From Candidatus Fermentibacterota bacterium (GTDB lineage Bacteria; JAFGKV01): a stretch of 36,231 nt of DNA. The translations under genes were made by a program, and so were the position numbers. Below, piece after piece: positions 7,632 to 15,532 of this stretch (positions are counted from its first letter, which is position 1; each line of letters opens with the position of its first letter). The stretch spans positions 1 through 36,231 of the forward strand of contig JAUXFG010000021.1 in NCBI GenBank assembly GCA_030620115.1, read 5' to 3'. The notes below the pieces were generated by a model. It did not search any database, was not told where the DNA came from, and worked only from the letters and a program-made list of their open reading frames with translations.

Positions 7632-10055
7632 ATGGAGAAAATAAGGGCCACACATCACGAAGCTCTGGCTGCCTCATCGCTCCGATGGACATGCAACGAA
7701 AAAGAGCTTGGCGTCTCTAGCACCAGGGAGGTCCAAACATCCGGAGAGATCCTCGGCCAGGCGAGGGCCATGGAGGCTCTCAAGCATGGGCTCGACATGG
7801 AATCCGACGGCTACAATATTTATGTGAGTGGTGATCCCGGTACGGGGCGATCGACAGCGGTCAAAGCTCTCATCGAACGATACGCGGCGGTTCGACCTGT
7901 TCCACCGGATCTTTGCTATGTCAACAATTTCAAGAATCCCGATATGCCGAGAGCTTTGAGGCTTCCCGCCGGTGGAGGTGACAAACTCAAGGATGAGATT
8001 CAGAATCTCGTGTCCTCGTTTCGGACGAAGTTGCCCCTGATGATCGAGAGCGATCAATTCGCCGAGCGCCGCAGACAGGTTGTCGAAACGTATAAGGAGC
8101 AGGAGCAGGAGATCCATAGTCAGCTGGAGAAGAAGATTGACGAAGCCTCATTTGCGGTCGTACAAGTCCAGGCAGGTCCGTATGTGAAGCCTGATCTGGT
8201 TTTGCTCTTTGAGGAGAAGGGAGTTCCCCTCAATCAAGTCGACAAGCTTGCTGATGCCGGGAAGATCACCCATGAGCAAGCCCAGGAGTACCACAAGAAG
8301 TACAAAGAGCTTTTCGCGTTGATGGAAGTGACCCTGAAGCAGACGAGGAGCATAGAGCGCGATATACAGCTTGCCGTGAAGCGCATCGCCCATGAGCTGG
8401 CCGAGCCCATGGTCCACGATCAGATATCCGACATCAAGGAACGCTTGCCTCATGAGGAAGTACATCAGTATCTGGACGATATCGAAGCCGACATCCTTTC
8501 CAGTCTGGGCCTATTCGTCAAGAGCGAGGAGGGGGACGAGTCCGACGAGGAATCCGGCGATCCCTTCCTGCAGTATGCGGTGAACATCGTAGTGGACAAT
8601 ACGGCTCTGAACGGCGCACCCGTGGTGGTGGAAACGGCGCCGACCTACACGAATCTTTTTGGTCTCATCGAGAAGAGGGTCGAAAGTGTAGGCCTGATAA
8701 GCACGAATTTCACAAAAATCAAGCCCGGTTCTGTTCTGCGCGCCAATGGTGGGTATCTTGTTCTTAATGCCCACGATGTGCTCATGGAGCCTGGGGTCTG
8801 GCATACCCTGAAAAGAACGCTTCGAAACCGGCAAATCGAGGTCCATACATTTGAGCCGACTTATGGGATGTTGGGCACCACGGCACTCAAACCCGAGCCG
8901 GTGAAGTGCGATGTCAAAGTCATCATGGTCGGCGACTCGCAGTTGTATCACCTGCTGTACCATATGGACAATGATTTCAAGAATGTTTTCAAGATCAAGG
9001 CAGAGTTCGACACGGTAATGGATCTCGATGAGCAAGGACCCCAGAAGTATATGACATTCTTGAGGAATATGATCGGGGCGAGCGACCTCCTGCACTTTGA
9101 TTCCTCGGGAATCGCCGCCATGCTGGAGTTCGGTGTGCGGGAAGCGGGAAGGCGTAACAAACTCACGACTCGATTCAGCTTGTTGGCTGATGTGGCACGG
9201 GAGGCGTCCAAGGTTGCAGACGAAGAAGAGGAGGAGCTGGTCTCGCGCAGCCATGTGGCTGAGGCCCTGAAGAGGAGAACCCAGAGGGTCAGCCTCGTGG
9301 ACGACAAGTATCAGGAGATCATCATCGAGGGGATCAAACGGATCGATACCGAAGGGCTTGTGGTGGGCCAGGTCAATGGTCTCGCGGTGTACCAGGTGGG
9401 GGACTATGCCTTTGGCAAGCCCACGCGCATCACCTCTCAAGTCGGCATGGGTCAGAGCGGTATCATCAGCATTGAGCGTGAGGTCAAGCTCTCTGGGAGC
9501 ACCCACGATAAGGGTGTTCTCATTCTCACCGGATTTCTGCGCTCGCGTTTCTCGTCGAAATGGCCCTTGAGTGTGTCGGCAACGCTCTGTTTTGAGCAGT
9601 CGTATTCCGAGATCGATGGTGATAGTGCCAGCTCGGCCGAAGTCTATGCACTCTTGTCCGCGCTCTCCTGTGTGCCTCTTCGTCAAGAGATTGCGGTGAC
9701 GGGCGCAGTAGATCAGATGGGTAACATCCAGCCCATTGGAGGCGTGAACGAGAAGATCGAAGGCTTCTTCAGGATCTGCAATGAACGTGGCCTGACAGGC
9801 ACGCAAGGAGTGATCGTCCCTTCCGGGAATACGAATGATTTGATGGTGGCTCCTGAGGTACACGAGGCCATCTCCGCGGGCAAGTTTCGCGTGTGGGCCA
9901 TTGATCACATTGATCAAGGGATCGAGATTCTTACCGGCAAACGGGCGGGGGCGCTACGAAAGGATGGTATATTCGTGAAGGGCACGGTAAATGGCCTGGC
10001 CAGCGAGCGGCTGGAAGCGCTCGCACAGGGGCTCAAGGAGTTCGTCAAAACGTAG
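7632..10055 (+). CDS. Lon-like ATP-dependent serine protease (S16, AAA_32-type)
   Basis: An 807-residue protein of the Lon-related group that includes E. coli YcbZ-like enzymes and archaeal-type LonB. It should unfold and degrade cytoplasmic proteins using ATP. A P-loop-like motif GDPGTGRSTAV lies at 67-77, with Arg in place of the usual Lys as in some members of this group. A long helical insert follows (about 130-300) and then the AAA core (VLRANGGYLVLNAHDVL, KVIMVGDSQLY). The C-terminal proteolytic domain (about 600-790) has the Ser-Lys dyad S665 in DGDSASSAE and K708 in GGVNEKIEGF. A ribosome site (aggagagacc) precedes ATG 7632. Natural substrates cannot be read from the sequence. It may share a transcript with the downstream beta-propeller gene. 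Confidence 0.9.
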   Translation: MEKIRATHHEALAASSLRWTCNEKELGVSSTREVQTSGEILGQARAMEALKHGLDMESDGYNIYVSGDPGTGRSTAVKALIERYAAVRPVPPDLCYVNNFKNPDMPRALRLPAGGGDKLKDEIQNLVSSFRTKLPLMIESDQFAERRRQVVETYKEQEQEIHSQLEKKIDEASFAVVQVQAGPYVKPDLVLLFEEKGVPLNQVDKLADAGKITHEQAQEYHKKYKELFALMEVTLKQTRSIERDIQLAVKRIAHELAEPMVHDQISDIKERLPHEEVHQYLDDIEADILSSLGLFVKSEEGDESDEESGDPFLQYAVNIVVDNTALNGAPVVVETAPTYTNLFGLIEKRVESVGLISTNFTKIKPGSVLRANGGYLVLNAHDVLMEPGVWHTLKRTLRNRQIEVHTFEPTYGMLGTTALKPEPVKCDVKVIMVGDSQLYHLLYHMDNDFKNVFKIKAEFDTVMDLDEQGPQKYMTFLRNMIGASDLLHFDSSGIAAMLEFGVREAGRRNKLTTRFSLLADVAREASKVADEEEEELVSRSHVAEALKRRTQRVSLVDDKYQEIIIEGIKRIDTEGLVVGQVNGLAVYQVGDYAFGKPTRITSQVGMGQSGIISIEREVKLSGSTHDKGVLILTGFLRSRFSSKWPLSVSATLCFEQSYSEIDGDSASSAEVYALLSALSCVPLRQEIAVTGAVDQMGNIQPIGGVNEKIEGFFRICNERGLTGTQGVIVPSGNTNDLMVAPEVHEAISAGKFRVWAIDHIDQGIEILTGKRAGALRKDGIFVKGTVNGLASERLEALAQGLKEFVKT

Positions 10056-10172
10056 GAGGAAGTTCCTTGGTGGAAGAGCAAACCACTTCCCTGCCTATCC
10101 TGAAACAACCTGAATAATCCGGTTATCTTCTCAGAAAAACGATCGGTAATGGGGCACGAGGGAGAGCAGATC

Positions 10173-11246
10173 ATGCGATCCTATGGAGTTTTCGGAGATA
10201 CGCGTCCCTTCATGGGGCTATGCGTGGTCATCATGTTGCTGTGCGCAGTCGCTTTTGGCGGGGCCATTTCAGAGCCTGTGTGGTCTCATCGCATTGGGGC
10301 AAGGTTGGCCTCGGCGCCTGTGATTCTGGGAGAAACTGTGTGGATCGCCAAGGTGAGGGGGGGGATCGAGGCGAGATCCTTGGTGGATGGGAAACGACTC
10401 CTCAAGTTAGGTACATCCGGTGAGGTGAGGATTTCACCTATCAATAGTGATTCACTGTTCGCGGTGAGAGAGGGAAGGTTCACGACCCTCTTGATTCTTG
10501 GGAATGATCCCCCGTGTCTTCTTGCGAGAATCGATACACCTCTCCCCATTGTTGATGCAGATGCGTGGATTGGGGGAGTCGCGGTGCTGACCACCGGCTC
10601 TGCGATCCACACATTGCGCGGCGGTGCGTGGAGCCCCGGTCGCCCGCTCGCACTGGCGGGCCCAGGGTGGGTGATGCTTGAGGCTGTCCAGGGTCCCGCA
10701 GGAGAGCCGGGGTTTTTTGTCGGCCGCAGGGATGGGCGCCTGGCTGCCATGGTTGGCTCGGGTCCTCTTCATGATGGTCCAGAGCTCTTGGGTGGACCGG
10801 TTGAAGCGGTTTCCAGGAATGGGCATGTGCTCTTGTTTGGTGCCGAGGGACGAATCATTTGCGTTGGCGATAATTTCACGAAGATCTGGTCGGAAGACCT
10901 CGGTTCGGGCCTTCAAACGCCTCCGGTGATGATCGGGAACCGGGCGTGGTGTGCGCTTCGGGATAAACGGCTTGTCTTGATCGATCTGATTGAGGGGTCG
11001 GTGATGGCATGCCGGGAACTAGAAGGGCCCCTGCTCTGTCCGTTGGCCTCCACGGGTTTTGGAGTGGCATATTCCTCTGAGGTGGGAAAGGTCGTGGGGC
11101 TTGGCGCCGAACCGAACGAACCCGCATGGGAACTCGAGACTGAAAAGGAGGTGGCGGGAATTGCCGTAAGAGGATGCAATGTGGTCATCTCATTAGAGAA
11201 AGGATCTCTCAGCTGCTACCGAATCACACAGCTCGAGAGGGATTAG
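10173..11246 (+). CDS. Exported PQQ-like beta-propeller protein of unknown function
   Basis: A 357-residue protein. The N-terminus has a hydrophobic stretch (about 12-31) after basic residues, consistent with a signal peptide or single anchor, so it probably acts outside the cytoplasm. The rest is a series of beta-rich blades with small hydrophobic, Gly and Trp signatures (EPVWSHRIG, TKIWSEDLGSGLQTPPV, EPAWELETEKEVAGIAV) resembling PQQ-like or outer-membrane-assembly-type propellers. No catalytic motif was seen. ATG 10173 is preferred over 10149 because a gggagag ribosome-like site lies just upstream and the signal sequence then starts properly. It lies 117 bp after the Lon-like gene on the same strand. 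Function is not recognised. Confidence 0.65.
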   Translation: MRSYGVFGDTRPFMGLCVVIMLLCAVAFGGAISEPVWSHRIGARLASAPVILGETVWIAKVRGGIEARSLVDGKRLLKLGTSGEVRISPINSDSLFAVREGRFTTLLILGNDPPCLLARIDTPLPIVDADAWIGGVAVLTTGSAIHTLRGGAWSPGRPLALAGPGWVMLEAVQGPAGEPGFFVGRRDGRLAAMVGSGPLHDGPELLGGPVEAVSRNGHVLLFGAEGRIICVGDNFTKIWSEDLGSGLQTPPVMIGNRAWCALRDKRLVLIDLIEGSVMACRELEGPLLCPLASTGFGVAYSSEVGKVVGLGAEPNEPAWELETEKEVAGIAVRGCNVVISLEKGSLSCYRITQLERD

Positions 11247-11666
11247 GGAGAAGATGAGGATCATGGGGTAGCTCGCAGCTTGACAGTGCGAGGGCAACCC
11301 GATACCTTCTATTTCAACGTTTCGGGAATATTGGTGCGTATGATTACACAGCGCCCTGAAGAATCGATTTCCCCGGGGACCAGGCGAGAGGGGACGATGA
11401 TTCGGAGACTCACGCGTTGAGTGAACAATGGCGTCGGGGTCTACGCTTCTATCACCTTCTTGCTTCTGTGGCCTCGATCACGGAACAGAGTTCGCGTAAC
11501 GGGCGCTTTGGAGGGCATTTCATTCCTGTCGGCGTTGAAGATCGACTGTATGCCACATACGACGAAATGAAAGGAGGTAATCTGACCTACGGACGACCTT
11601 TGACCTGGCTGGTTGAATGTCAGGGCAACGAAGTAGTTTCCCAGGAACCTTAAGGAGGTCTCGCTG
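11247..11666 (+). other. Long leader region before the secreted protein at 11667
   Basis: 420 bp. A TTGACA, 17-bp spacer, TACCTT arrangement at 11280-11308 may be a promoter, leaving a leader of roughly 350 nt. A 78-codon open frame (11417-11653, TTG start, weak ribosome site) cannot be excluded as a small gene but resembles nothing known. An unused aaaggaggt sequence at about 11572-11580 has no start codon after it. No known riboswitch class was recognised by eye. Confidence 0.4.
11280..11308 (+). promoter_or_regulatory. Candidate promoter with TTGACA -35
   Basis: A perfect TTGACA at 11280-11285 is followed after 17 bp by TACCTT, which matches the -10 consensus only partly. The next gene starts about 350 bp downstream. 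Confidence 0.35.
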
Positions 11667-12602
11667 ATGCGATTTGCAGGTCTTGCTGCGCTAGTGCTCA
11701 TTGTTTCGGTGTCCTTTGTCTCTGCTGGTGTTGTCCCCACTGGAGAGATGATCCCGATCACTCGGGATTTCTCCCGCGGGCTCTACCAGTGCGATGATGG
11801 CGAGCACGAATATTTCTGGTACGCTGATTACGCCGGCGAAGGAATGGCCAACCAGTTCAATGCCGGGGGCATTGCAAGGATCGACACGTTATTCTTCACC
11901 GTGGTTCACGTAACTGGCGAACATGCACACCCCTACCAGTCTGCATATATCTGTGTTTGGGATGATGCTGGCGGTGTACCTGGCGATCCACTTTACATGG
12001 CGTTGTTGGAACTCCCTGTGCCGGATCAGGGATACTACTGGTGGGTAGCTTTGGATCTTGTCGCGGAAAATATCGTGGTTGATGGGGATTTCTGGATTGG
12101 ATATCTGGATGACGCCACAATGATGTACGAGCCGCTTCTCGATAACCCCACAAGCTGCAACACTTGGATGTATACCCCCGCGGGCGGTTGGCAGGACATG
12201 GACGACTATGCCGGCGATCTGGGCCTTTATTTCAGGGCATGGGCCTCGGAAGGTGTTCCCGTGGAGCTGGTTTCCTTTGAAGCCAACGCGCAGGATGGCG
12301 CCGTGGTGCTGGAATGGTCCACTGCCACTGAGCAGAACAACTTCGGCTACTACATGCTTCGCTCGCTGATCGAAACCGACGGGTATGCGATGATCAGCGA
12401 TATTATCCGGGGAGCCGGCACCAGTGCCGAGCCGCATAGCTATAGCCATACTGATAGTGATGTGGCTCCCGGTATTCGTTATTTTTACAAGCTTGTGGAT
12501 GTAGATACCGCGGGCAATGAGAGCCAGCATGGTCCAGTGAACGCTCGTCTCGCACCAGCGGATGCAAGTTCCTGGGGCCAGATCAAGGCGGAATTCGAGT
12601 AG
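11667..12602 (+). CDS. Secreted beta-sandwich protein, paralogue of the 29704 gene
   Basis: A 311-residue protein with a clear signal peptide (about 1-20, ending FVSAG). The N-terminal half (about 35-190) is a Trp/Asp/Gly-rich beta-domain with segments such as YICVWDDAGGVPGDPL and DGDFWIGYLDD. The C-terminal half (about 195-300) is a fibronectin-like domain (VPVELVSFEANAQDGAVVLE, TATEQNNFGYYMLRS). The same two-domain order occurs in the protein at 29704-30981 (CLHLWEDDDG-like and VPVELSVFTYQ segments). Unlike that paralogue it has no FlgD-like C-terminal tail. An aaggaggtctcgctg ribosome site fixes the start. It is monocistronic, followed by a strong terminator at 12628-12664. Catalytic function is not evident; a surface or matrix role is inferred. 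Confidence 0.75.
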   Translation: MRFAGLAALVLIVSVSFVSAGVVPTGEMIPITRDFSRGLYQCDDGEHEYFWYADYAGEGMANQFNAGGIARIDTLFFTVVHVTGEHAHPYQSAYICVWDDAGGVPGDPLYMALLELPVPDQGYYWWVALDLVAENIVVDGDFWIGYLDDATMMYEPLLDNPTSCNTWMYTPAGGWQDMDDYAGDLGLYFRAWASEGVPVELVSFEANAQDGAVVLEWSTATEQNNFGYYMLRSLIETDGYAMISDIIRGAGTSAEPHSYSHTDSDVAPGIRYFYKLVDVDTAGNESQHGPVNARLAPADASSWGQIKAEFE

Positions 12603-12627
12603 AAGTCTTCTTCAGGAGACGATCGAA

Positions 12628-12664
12628 GGGCAGGCCGCTGTGGGCGGCCTGCCCTTGTGTTTTT
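12628..12664 (+). terminator. Strong rho-independent terminator
   Basis: gggcaggccgc (12628-12638) and gcggcctgccc (12644-12654) form an 11-bp perfect GC-rich stem with a 5-base loop, followed by ttgtgttttt. It ends transcription of the secreted protein gene, 25 bases after its stop. Confidence 0.9.
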
Positions 12665-12904
12665 GGATAGAAGAAGGATGGCCGTACTCTCAAGGAACGA
12701 AAAGAGAGCCTACGGGTTCCGATTCGTTGCACGAGGAACTTTCGAATTCCGCTCCGCTCCGCTTCGATTCTTGCCTGCCTCCCGGCAGGCGCAATTGGGG
12801 CACTGGAGTGATGGAATGGGAGAGAATCTGTAATATAGAATCTGGTGATCTGGCGAGATGGGAAAAAGCGAAGTGCGGAAATGCTGGATTGCTGAAGTGG
12901 ATAG

Positions 12905-13005
12905 AGATTCTTCGCTCCCTTCAATCGCTCAGAATGACAGTGGTACTATGCAGAGGTATGTGGTATCATGTGTCATTCTGAGGGAGCAGAGCAACTGAAG
13001 AATTT
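12905..13005. repeat. 101-bp palindromic element, copy A
   Basis: Arms at 12905-12939 and 12971-13005 with a 31-bp spacer. The spacer differs at only two positions from that of the copy at 35557-35587. The element lies between a terminator and the DUF4282 gene. Confidence 0.9.
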
Positions 13006-13052
13006 GGTGGGATCGGAGGTTGGTGAGAAGTCCGGGCTAATGGAGGACAGAG

Positions 13053-13400
13053 ATGGACGAAAGAGACCAGGAGAGTATCGTATCGGTCTTGTTTGATTTC
13101 TCTTTCACGCACTTCATTGTGCTCAAGTTTGTGAAGCTGGTCTTTGGGATCCTTCTCATTGGTGATGCCTTGCTCTGCCTTGGTCTCGTGGTGAAGGCCT
13201 TTGATGCAGGACTCGGTTGGGGCGTGCTTGTGCTTCTCTTTTCACCCCTGTGTTTCATCGTTGTGGCAGTACTCGTCAGGGTTTGGACCGAGATGCTCGT
13301 GGTCCTATTCCGAATCGCTGAAGATATCGAAATCATAGCCAAAGCACATCAAACTGCTGCTCTGGGGAAGACGGAGTCGCGCGAACCCCGCGAATCCTAA
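13053..13400 (+). CDS. DUF4282 family membrane protein
   Basis: A 115-residue protein with the DUF4282 pattern: an N-terminal FDFSFTHFIVLKFVK segment, two membrane helices (about 24-46 and 55-80), and a cytoplasmic amphipathic tail with VRVWTEMLVVLFRIAEDI. The family is of unknown function and is widespread in bacteria. A ggagga ribosome site lies before ATG 13053. It stands alone between two repeat-rich regions. The last residues (after about 100) are charged and may be disordered. No partner gene is suggested by context. Confidence 0.8.
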   Translation: MDERDQESIVSVLFDFSFTHFIVLKFVKLVFGILLIGDALLCLGLVVKAFDAGLGWGVLVLLFSPLCFIVVAVLVRVWTEMLVVLFRIAEDIEIIAKAHQTAALGKTESREPRES

Positions 13401-13739
13401 GAGCGTTCACAGGTTTCAGCCGATGAAGTTCGGGATATTTCAGGAGAGACCGGAAAATGCCTCACACTTTCGGAACCCTCCTCGCAATGACTGAGGCCCC
13501 GGGGGTCATCGCGAGCGACAGCGCGGCGATCTCAATGGGCGGATGAGATTGCTTCGTCGTTACCCTCCTCGCAATGACAGGGGGTGGTGCCACGGTTCCG
13601 GAATCTCTCTACGGGATATTGTATTCCTCTCGTGAGTCGTAGCGCGAGGCCGAGACCGTAATACGAGAGAATGAGACATCCGCGAAGTTCCCGTCAACTT
13701 GAGGCGTCCTTTTTCACTGACATCCGTGAATGGCTGATT
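13401..13739. other. Gene-free region with a second palindromic repeat family
   Basis: 339 bp between the DUF4282 gene and the 3' end of metG. It contains the repeat at 13479-13579. Short open frames here have no coding character. No terminator for metG was clearly seen. Confidence 0.6.
13479..13579. repeat. Dispersed palindromic repeat of the tcgcaatgac type
   Basis: An arm at 13505-13534 (gtcatcgcgagcg...gatctca) and an arm at 13545-13579 (gagattgcttcgtcg...gcaatgaca) are approximate reverse complements around a 10-bp loop. A further truncated arm (ctcctcgcaatgac) lies at about 13478-13491. Similar 'gcaatgaca/gagattgc' palindromes occur as dispersed repeats in many bacterial genomes (general knowledge). 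It is distinct in sequence from the 101-bp family but similar in design. Confidence 0.65.
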
Positions 13740-15383
13740 CTATTCAATTTTGGCAAACAACGGTCTTGGGGGCGGGAGGCTTCTTCCTTGTTCCAAGGGC
13801 TCGGATGCCTTCTCCCATGCCCGTTCCTCCGTTTTGAGTGCAAGCAGATCAAAGGTTTTTTCCGAGGTAAAGGGAAGGAACGGGGCTCCTAGAACGGCAA
13901 GTGATCTCGCAATCCTCAGACAGACGTTGATAGTGCCGCCACATTGCCGGAGATTTTCCTTCCGCTGCCTCCAGGGCGCCTGATGATCAAAGTACCGGTT
14001 CCCTTCTCTTGCCATGCGCATCACCAATGCCAAGCCAGACTTGAAGCGAAATGAATCGAGCGCCTCGCCGAGGCGTTGCGGCAGGTGTGCGAGGCTGGTC
14101 ATAAGCTCTGACGGTTCATCCCCAGGAGTTGATGGGGGAACCTTGCCATCGAAATATTTCTGTACAAATGTCAAGCTTCTATGCACGAAATTGCCTAATG
14201 TGCCGACGAGTTCATCATTGTTGCGCCTGAAAAGATCGTCCATTCGAAAGGTGGCACGCTGCGCCTCTGGTGCGATGAGCGTCAAGTAGTAGCGGAGCGG
14301 ATCGGGATCATACCGCGCCAGATAGTCCCGAATCCACACCGCCGTTCCCCGGCTCTTGGACATCTTTGTTTCGTCCTTTCCCGGGAATTGGATGTTGATG
14401 AATGAATTGCCGACCACATTGGTAGGAAGCTGATAGGTTCCCTCCGCCAAAAGCATGGCCGGCCACATCAAGGCATGGAACACCACGTTATCCTCTCCCA
14501 GGAAATGATAGATCGGAACATCCGGGTTCTTCCACCAGTCTGCATAGCGCTCTCTATCCCTTCCCCGGGCCTCGAGCCAATCCTTGGTGAAGGTGACGTA
14601 GCCAATAGGAGCGTCGAACCAGACATACAAAACCTTACCGGCAGCATCGGGATCATTGGGGAGTGGCACAGGAACGCCCCACGGAAGGTCTCTTGTCACC
14701 GCACGAGGTTTGAGCCCTTGTCGCAGCATGCCCAGGGCAAAGTTCTTCACCGGTGTTCGCCAGCCCTCCCTGGTCGACAACCAGTCGAACAGCTTCTCCT
14801 GGAGCAGGTCCTGTCTGAAGTACCAATGGGTCGTCTCACGAATCTCTGGAACTGCGCCCGTGATAGCGCTCCGTGCTGCGATTATCTCCAAGGGATCCTG
14901 ATCTTTTCCACAGTCTTCACATTGATCTCCCAGTGTCTTCCCGCCACAATGGGGGCATGTGCCTTGAATGTAGCGGTCCGGGAGGAACATCTTCGCCTCG
15001 GGATCATAGAGCTGTTTGCTTTTCTTCTTCTCGAGGAAACCGTTCTCAAGAACCTTTAGGAAAAATTCCTGACTGACTGACGCATGATTGGGAGAGGAGG
15101 TACCGCCATAGATGTCGAACTCGATTCCCAGACCGGAGAAGTCCTCGATCTGTCTCTCATGATATCGATGGACTACTGAAGCGGGCGTTGATCCCTCTTC
15201 TCGTGCGGAGAGCAGAGCCGGTACTCCATGATCATCCGAGCCGCATATGAAGGCAATCTCGCGCCCTCTTGCTCGGCAATACCGGGCATAGATGTCAGCG
15301 GGGAGGTAGCTTCCTCCAATATGGCCCATATGAAGATTTCCGTTGGCGTAAGGCAGTGCGGCAGTTATCAATGCTCTGTGCAT
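13740..15383 (-). CDS. metG: Methionyl-tRNA synthetase
   Basis: This 547-residue class I synthetase charges tRNA-Met in the cytoplasm. The signature ALPYANGNLHMGHIGG (HIGH motif as HMGH) begins at residue 9. The zinc-binding connective peptide has CPHCG and CEDCGKD, and the KMSKS loop reads DETKMSKSRG. The anticodon-binding helical domain follows. The C-terminal Trbp111-like tRNA-binding domain found in many MetG proteins is absent, giving a short form of about 550 residues. The open frame extends upstream to 15614, but ATG 15383 (MHRALITAALPYANG) matches the family start. It is divergent from hypF with 149 bp between the starts. Confidence 0.95.
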   Translation of the reverse strand: MHRALITAALPYANGNLHMGHIGGSYLPADIYARYCRARGREIAFICGSDDHGVPALLSAREEGSTPASVVHRYHERQIEDFSGLGIEFDIYGGTSSPNHASVSQEFFLKVLENGFLEKKKSKQLYDPEAKMFLPDRYIQGTCPHCGGKTLGDQCEDCGKDQDPLEIIAARSAITGAVPEIRETTHWYFRQDLLQEKLFDWLSTREGWRTPVKNFALGMLRQGLKPRAVTRDLPWGVPVPLPNDPDAAGKVLYVWFDAPIGYVTFTKDWLEARGRDRERYADWWKNPDVPIYHFLGEDNVVFHALMWPAMLLAEGTYQLPTNVVGNSFINIQFPGKDETKMSKSRGTAVWIRDYLARYDPDPLRYYLTLIAPEAQRATFRMDDLFRRNNDELVGTLGNFVHRSLTFVQKYFDGKVPPSTPGDEPSELMTSLAHLPQRLGEALDSFRFKSGLALVMRMAREGNRYFDHQAPWRQRKENLRQCGGTINVCLRIARSLAVLGAPFLPFTSEKTFDLLALKTEERAWEKASEPLEQGRSLPPPRPLFAKIE

Positions 15384-15532
15384 ATGGAAGACCTCGTCAT
15401 TGTCGAGTGAAATTGTTGAATGGCGCGCTATCTTGCCCTGGATCAAGAAGAGACCTGGAGAAAAACCAGGGCGCTGAAGATGCGAATGCGGATGCTCATG
15501 GGCAAGGTTTGACGCCAGGGGGCAGAAAAGAG

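Larger units (their letters stand above)
12603..13052. other. Gene-free, repeat-rich region
   Basis: 450 bp holding the terminator of the upstream gene and then repeat DNA. The repeats include an imperfect GC-rich palindrome about 12768-12790 (tgcctgcc/ggcaggc), short tandem 'aatctg' units, a shared block gcgagatg..aaaaagcgaagtgcgg, and the 101-bp element at 12905-13005. The block from about 12740 to 13015 resembles 35375-35635 almost throughout. No gene is supported here. Confidence 0.7.

Noticed and set aside
8511-9917. Long antisense frame (468 codons) inside the Lon-like gene
   Set aside because: The plus strand shows complete Lon-type motifs. The antisense frame is a codon-bias shadow rich in His/Arg with no signature.
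11417-11653. Possible 78-residue gene before the secreted protein
   Set aside because: TTG start, weak ribosome site, no recognisable family; kept only as part of the leader description.
12562-12981. Open frame spanning the terminator and repeat region
   Set aside because: It runs across a strong terminator and the 101-bp element, and is a by-product of repeat sequence.
12905-13005. 101-bp element considered as a CRISPR repeat or tRNA-like gene
   Set aside because: Copies are kilobases apart rather than in an array with spacers, and there is no cloverleaf or TPsiC-like motif.
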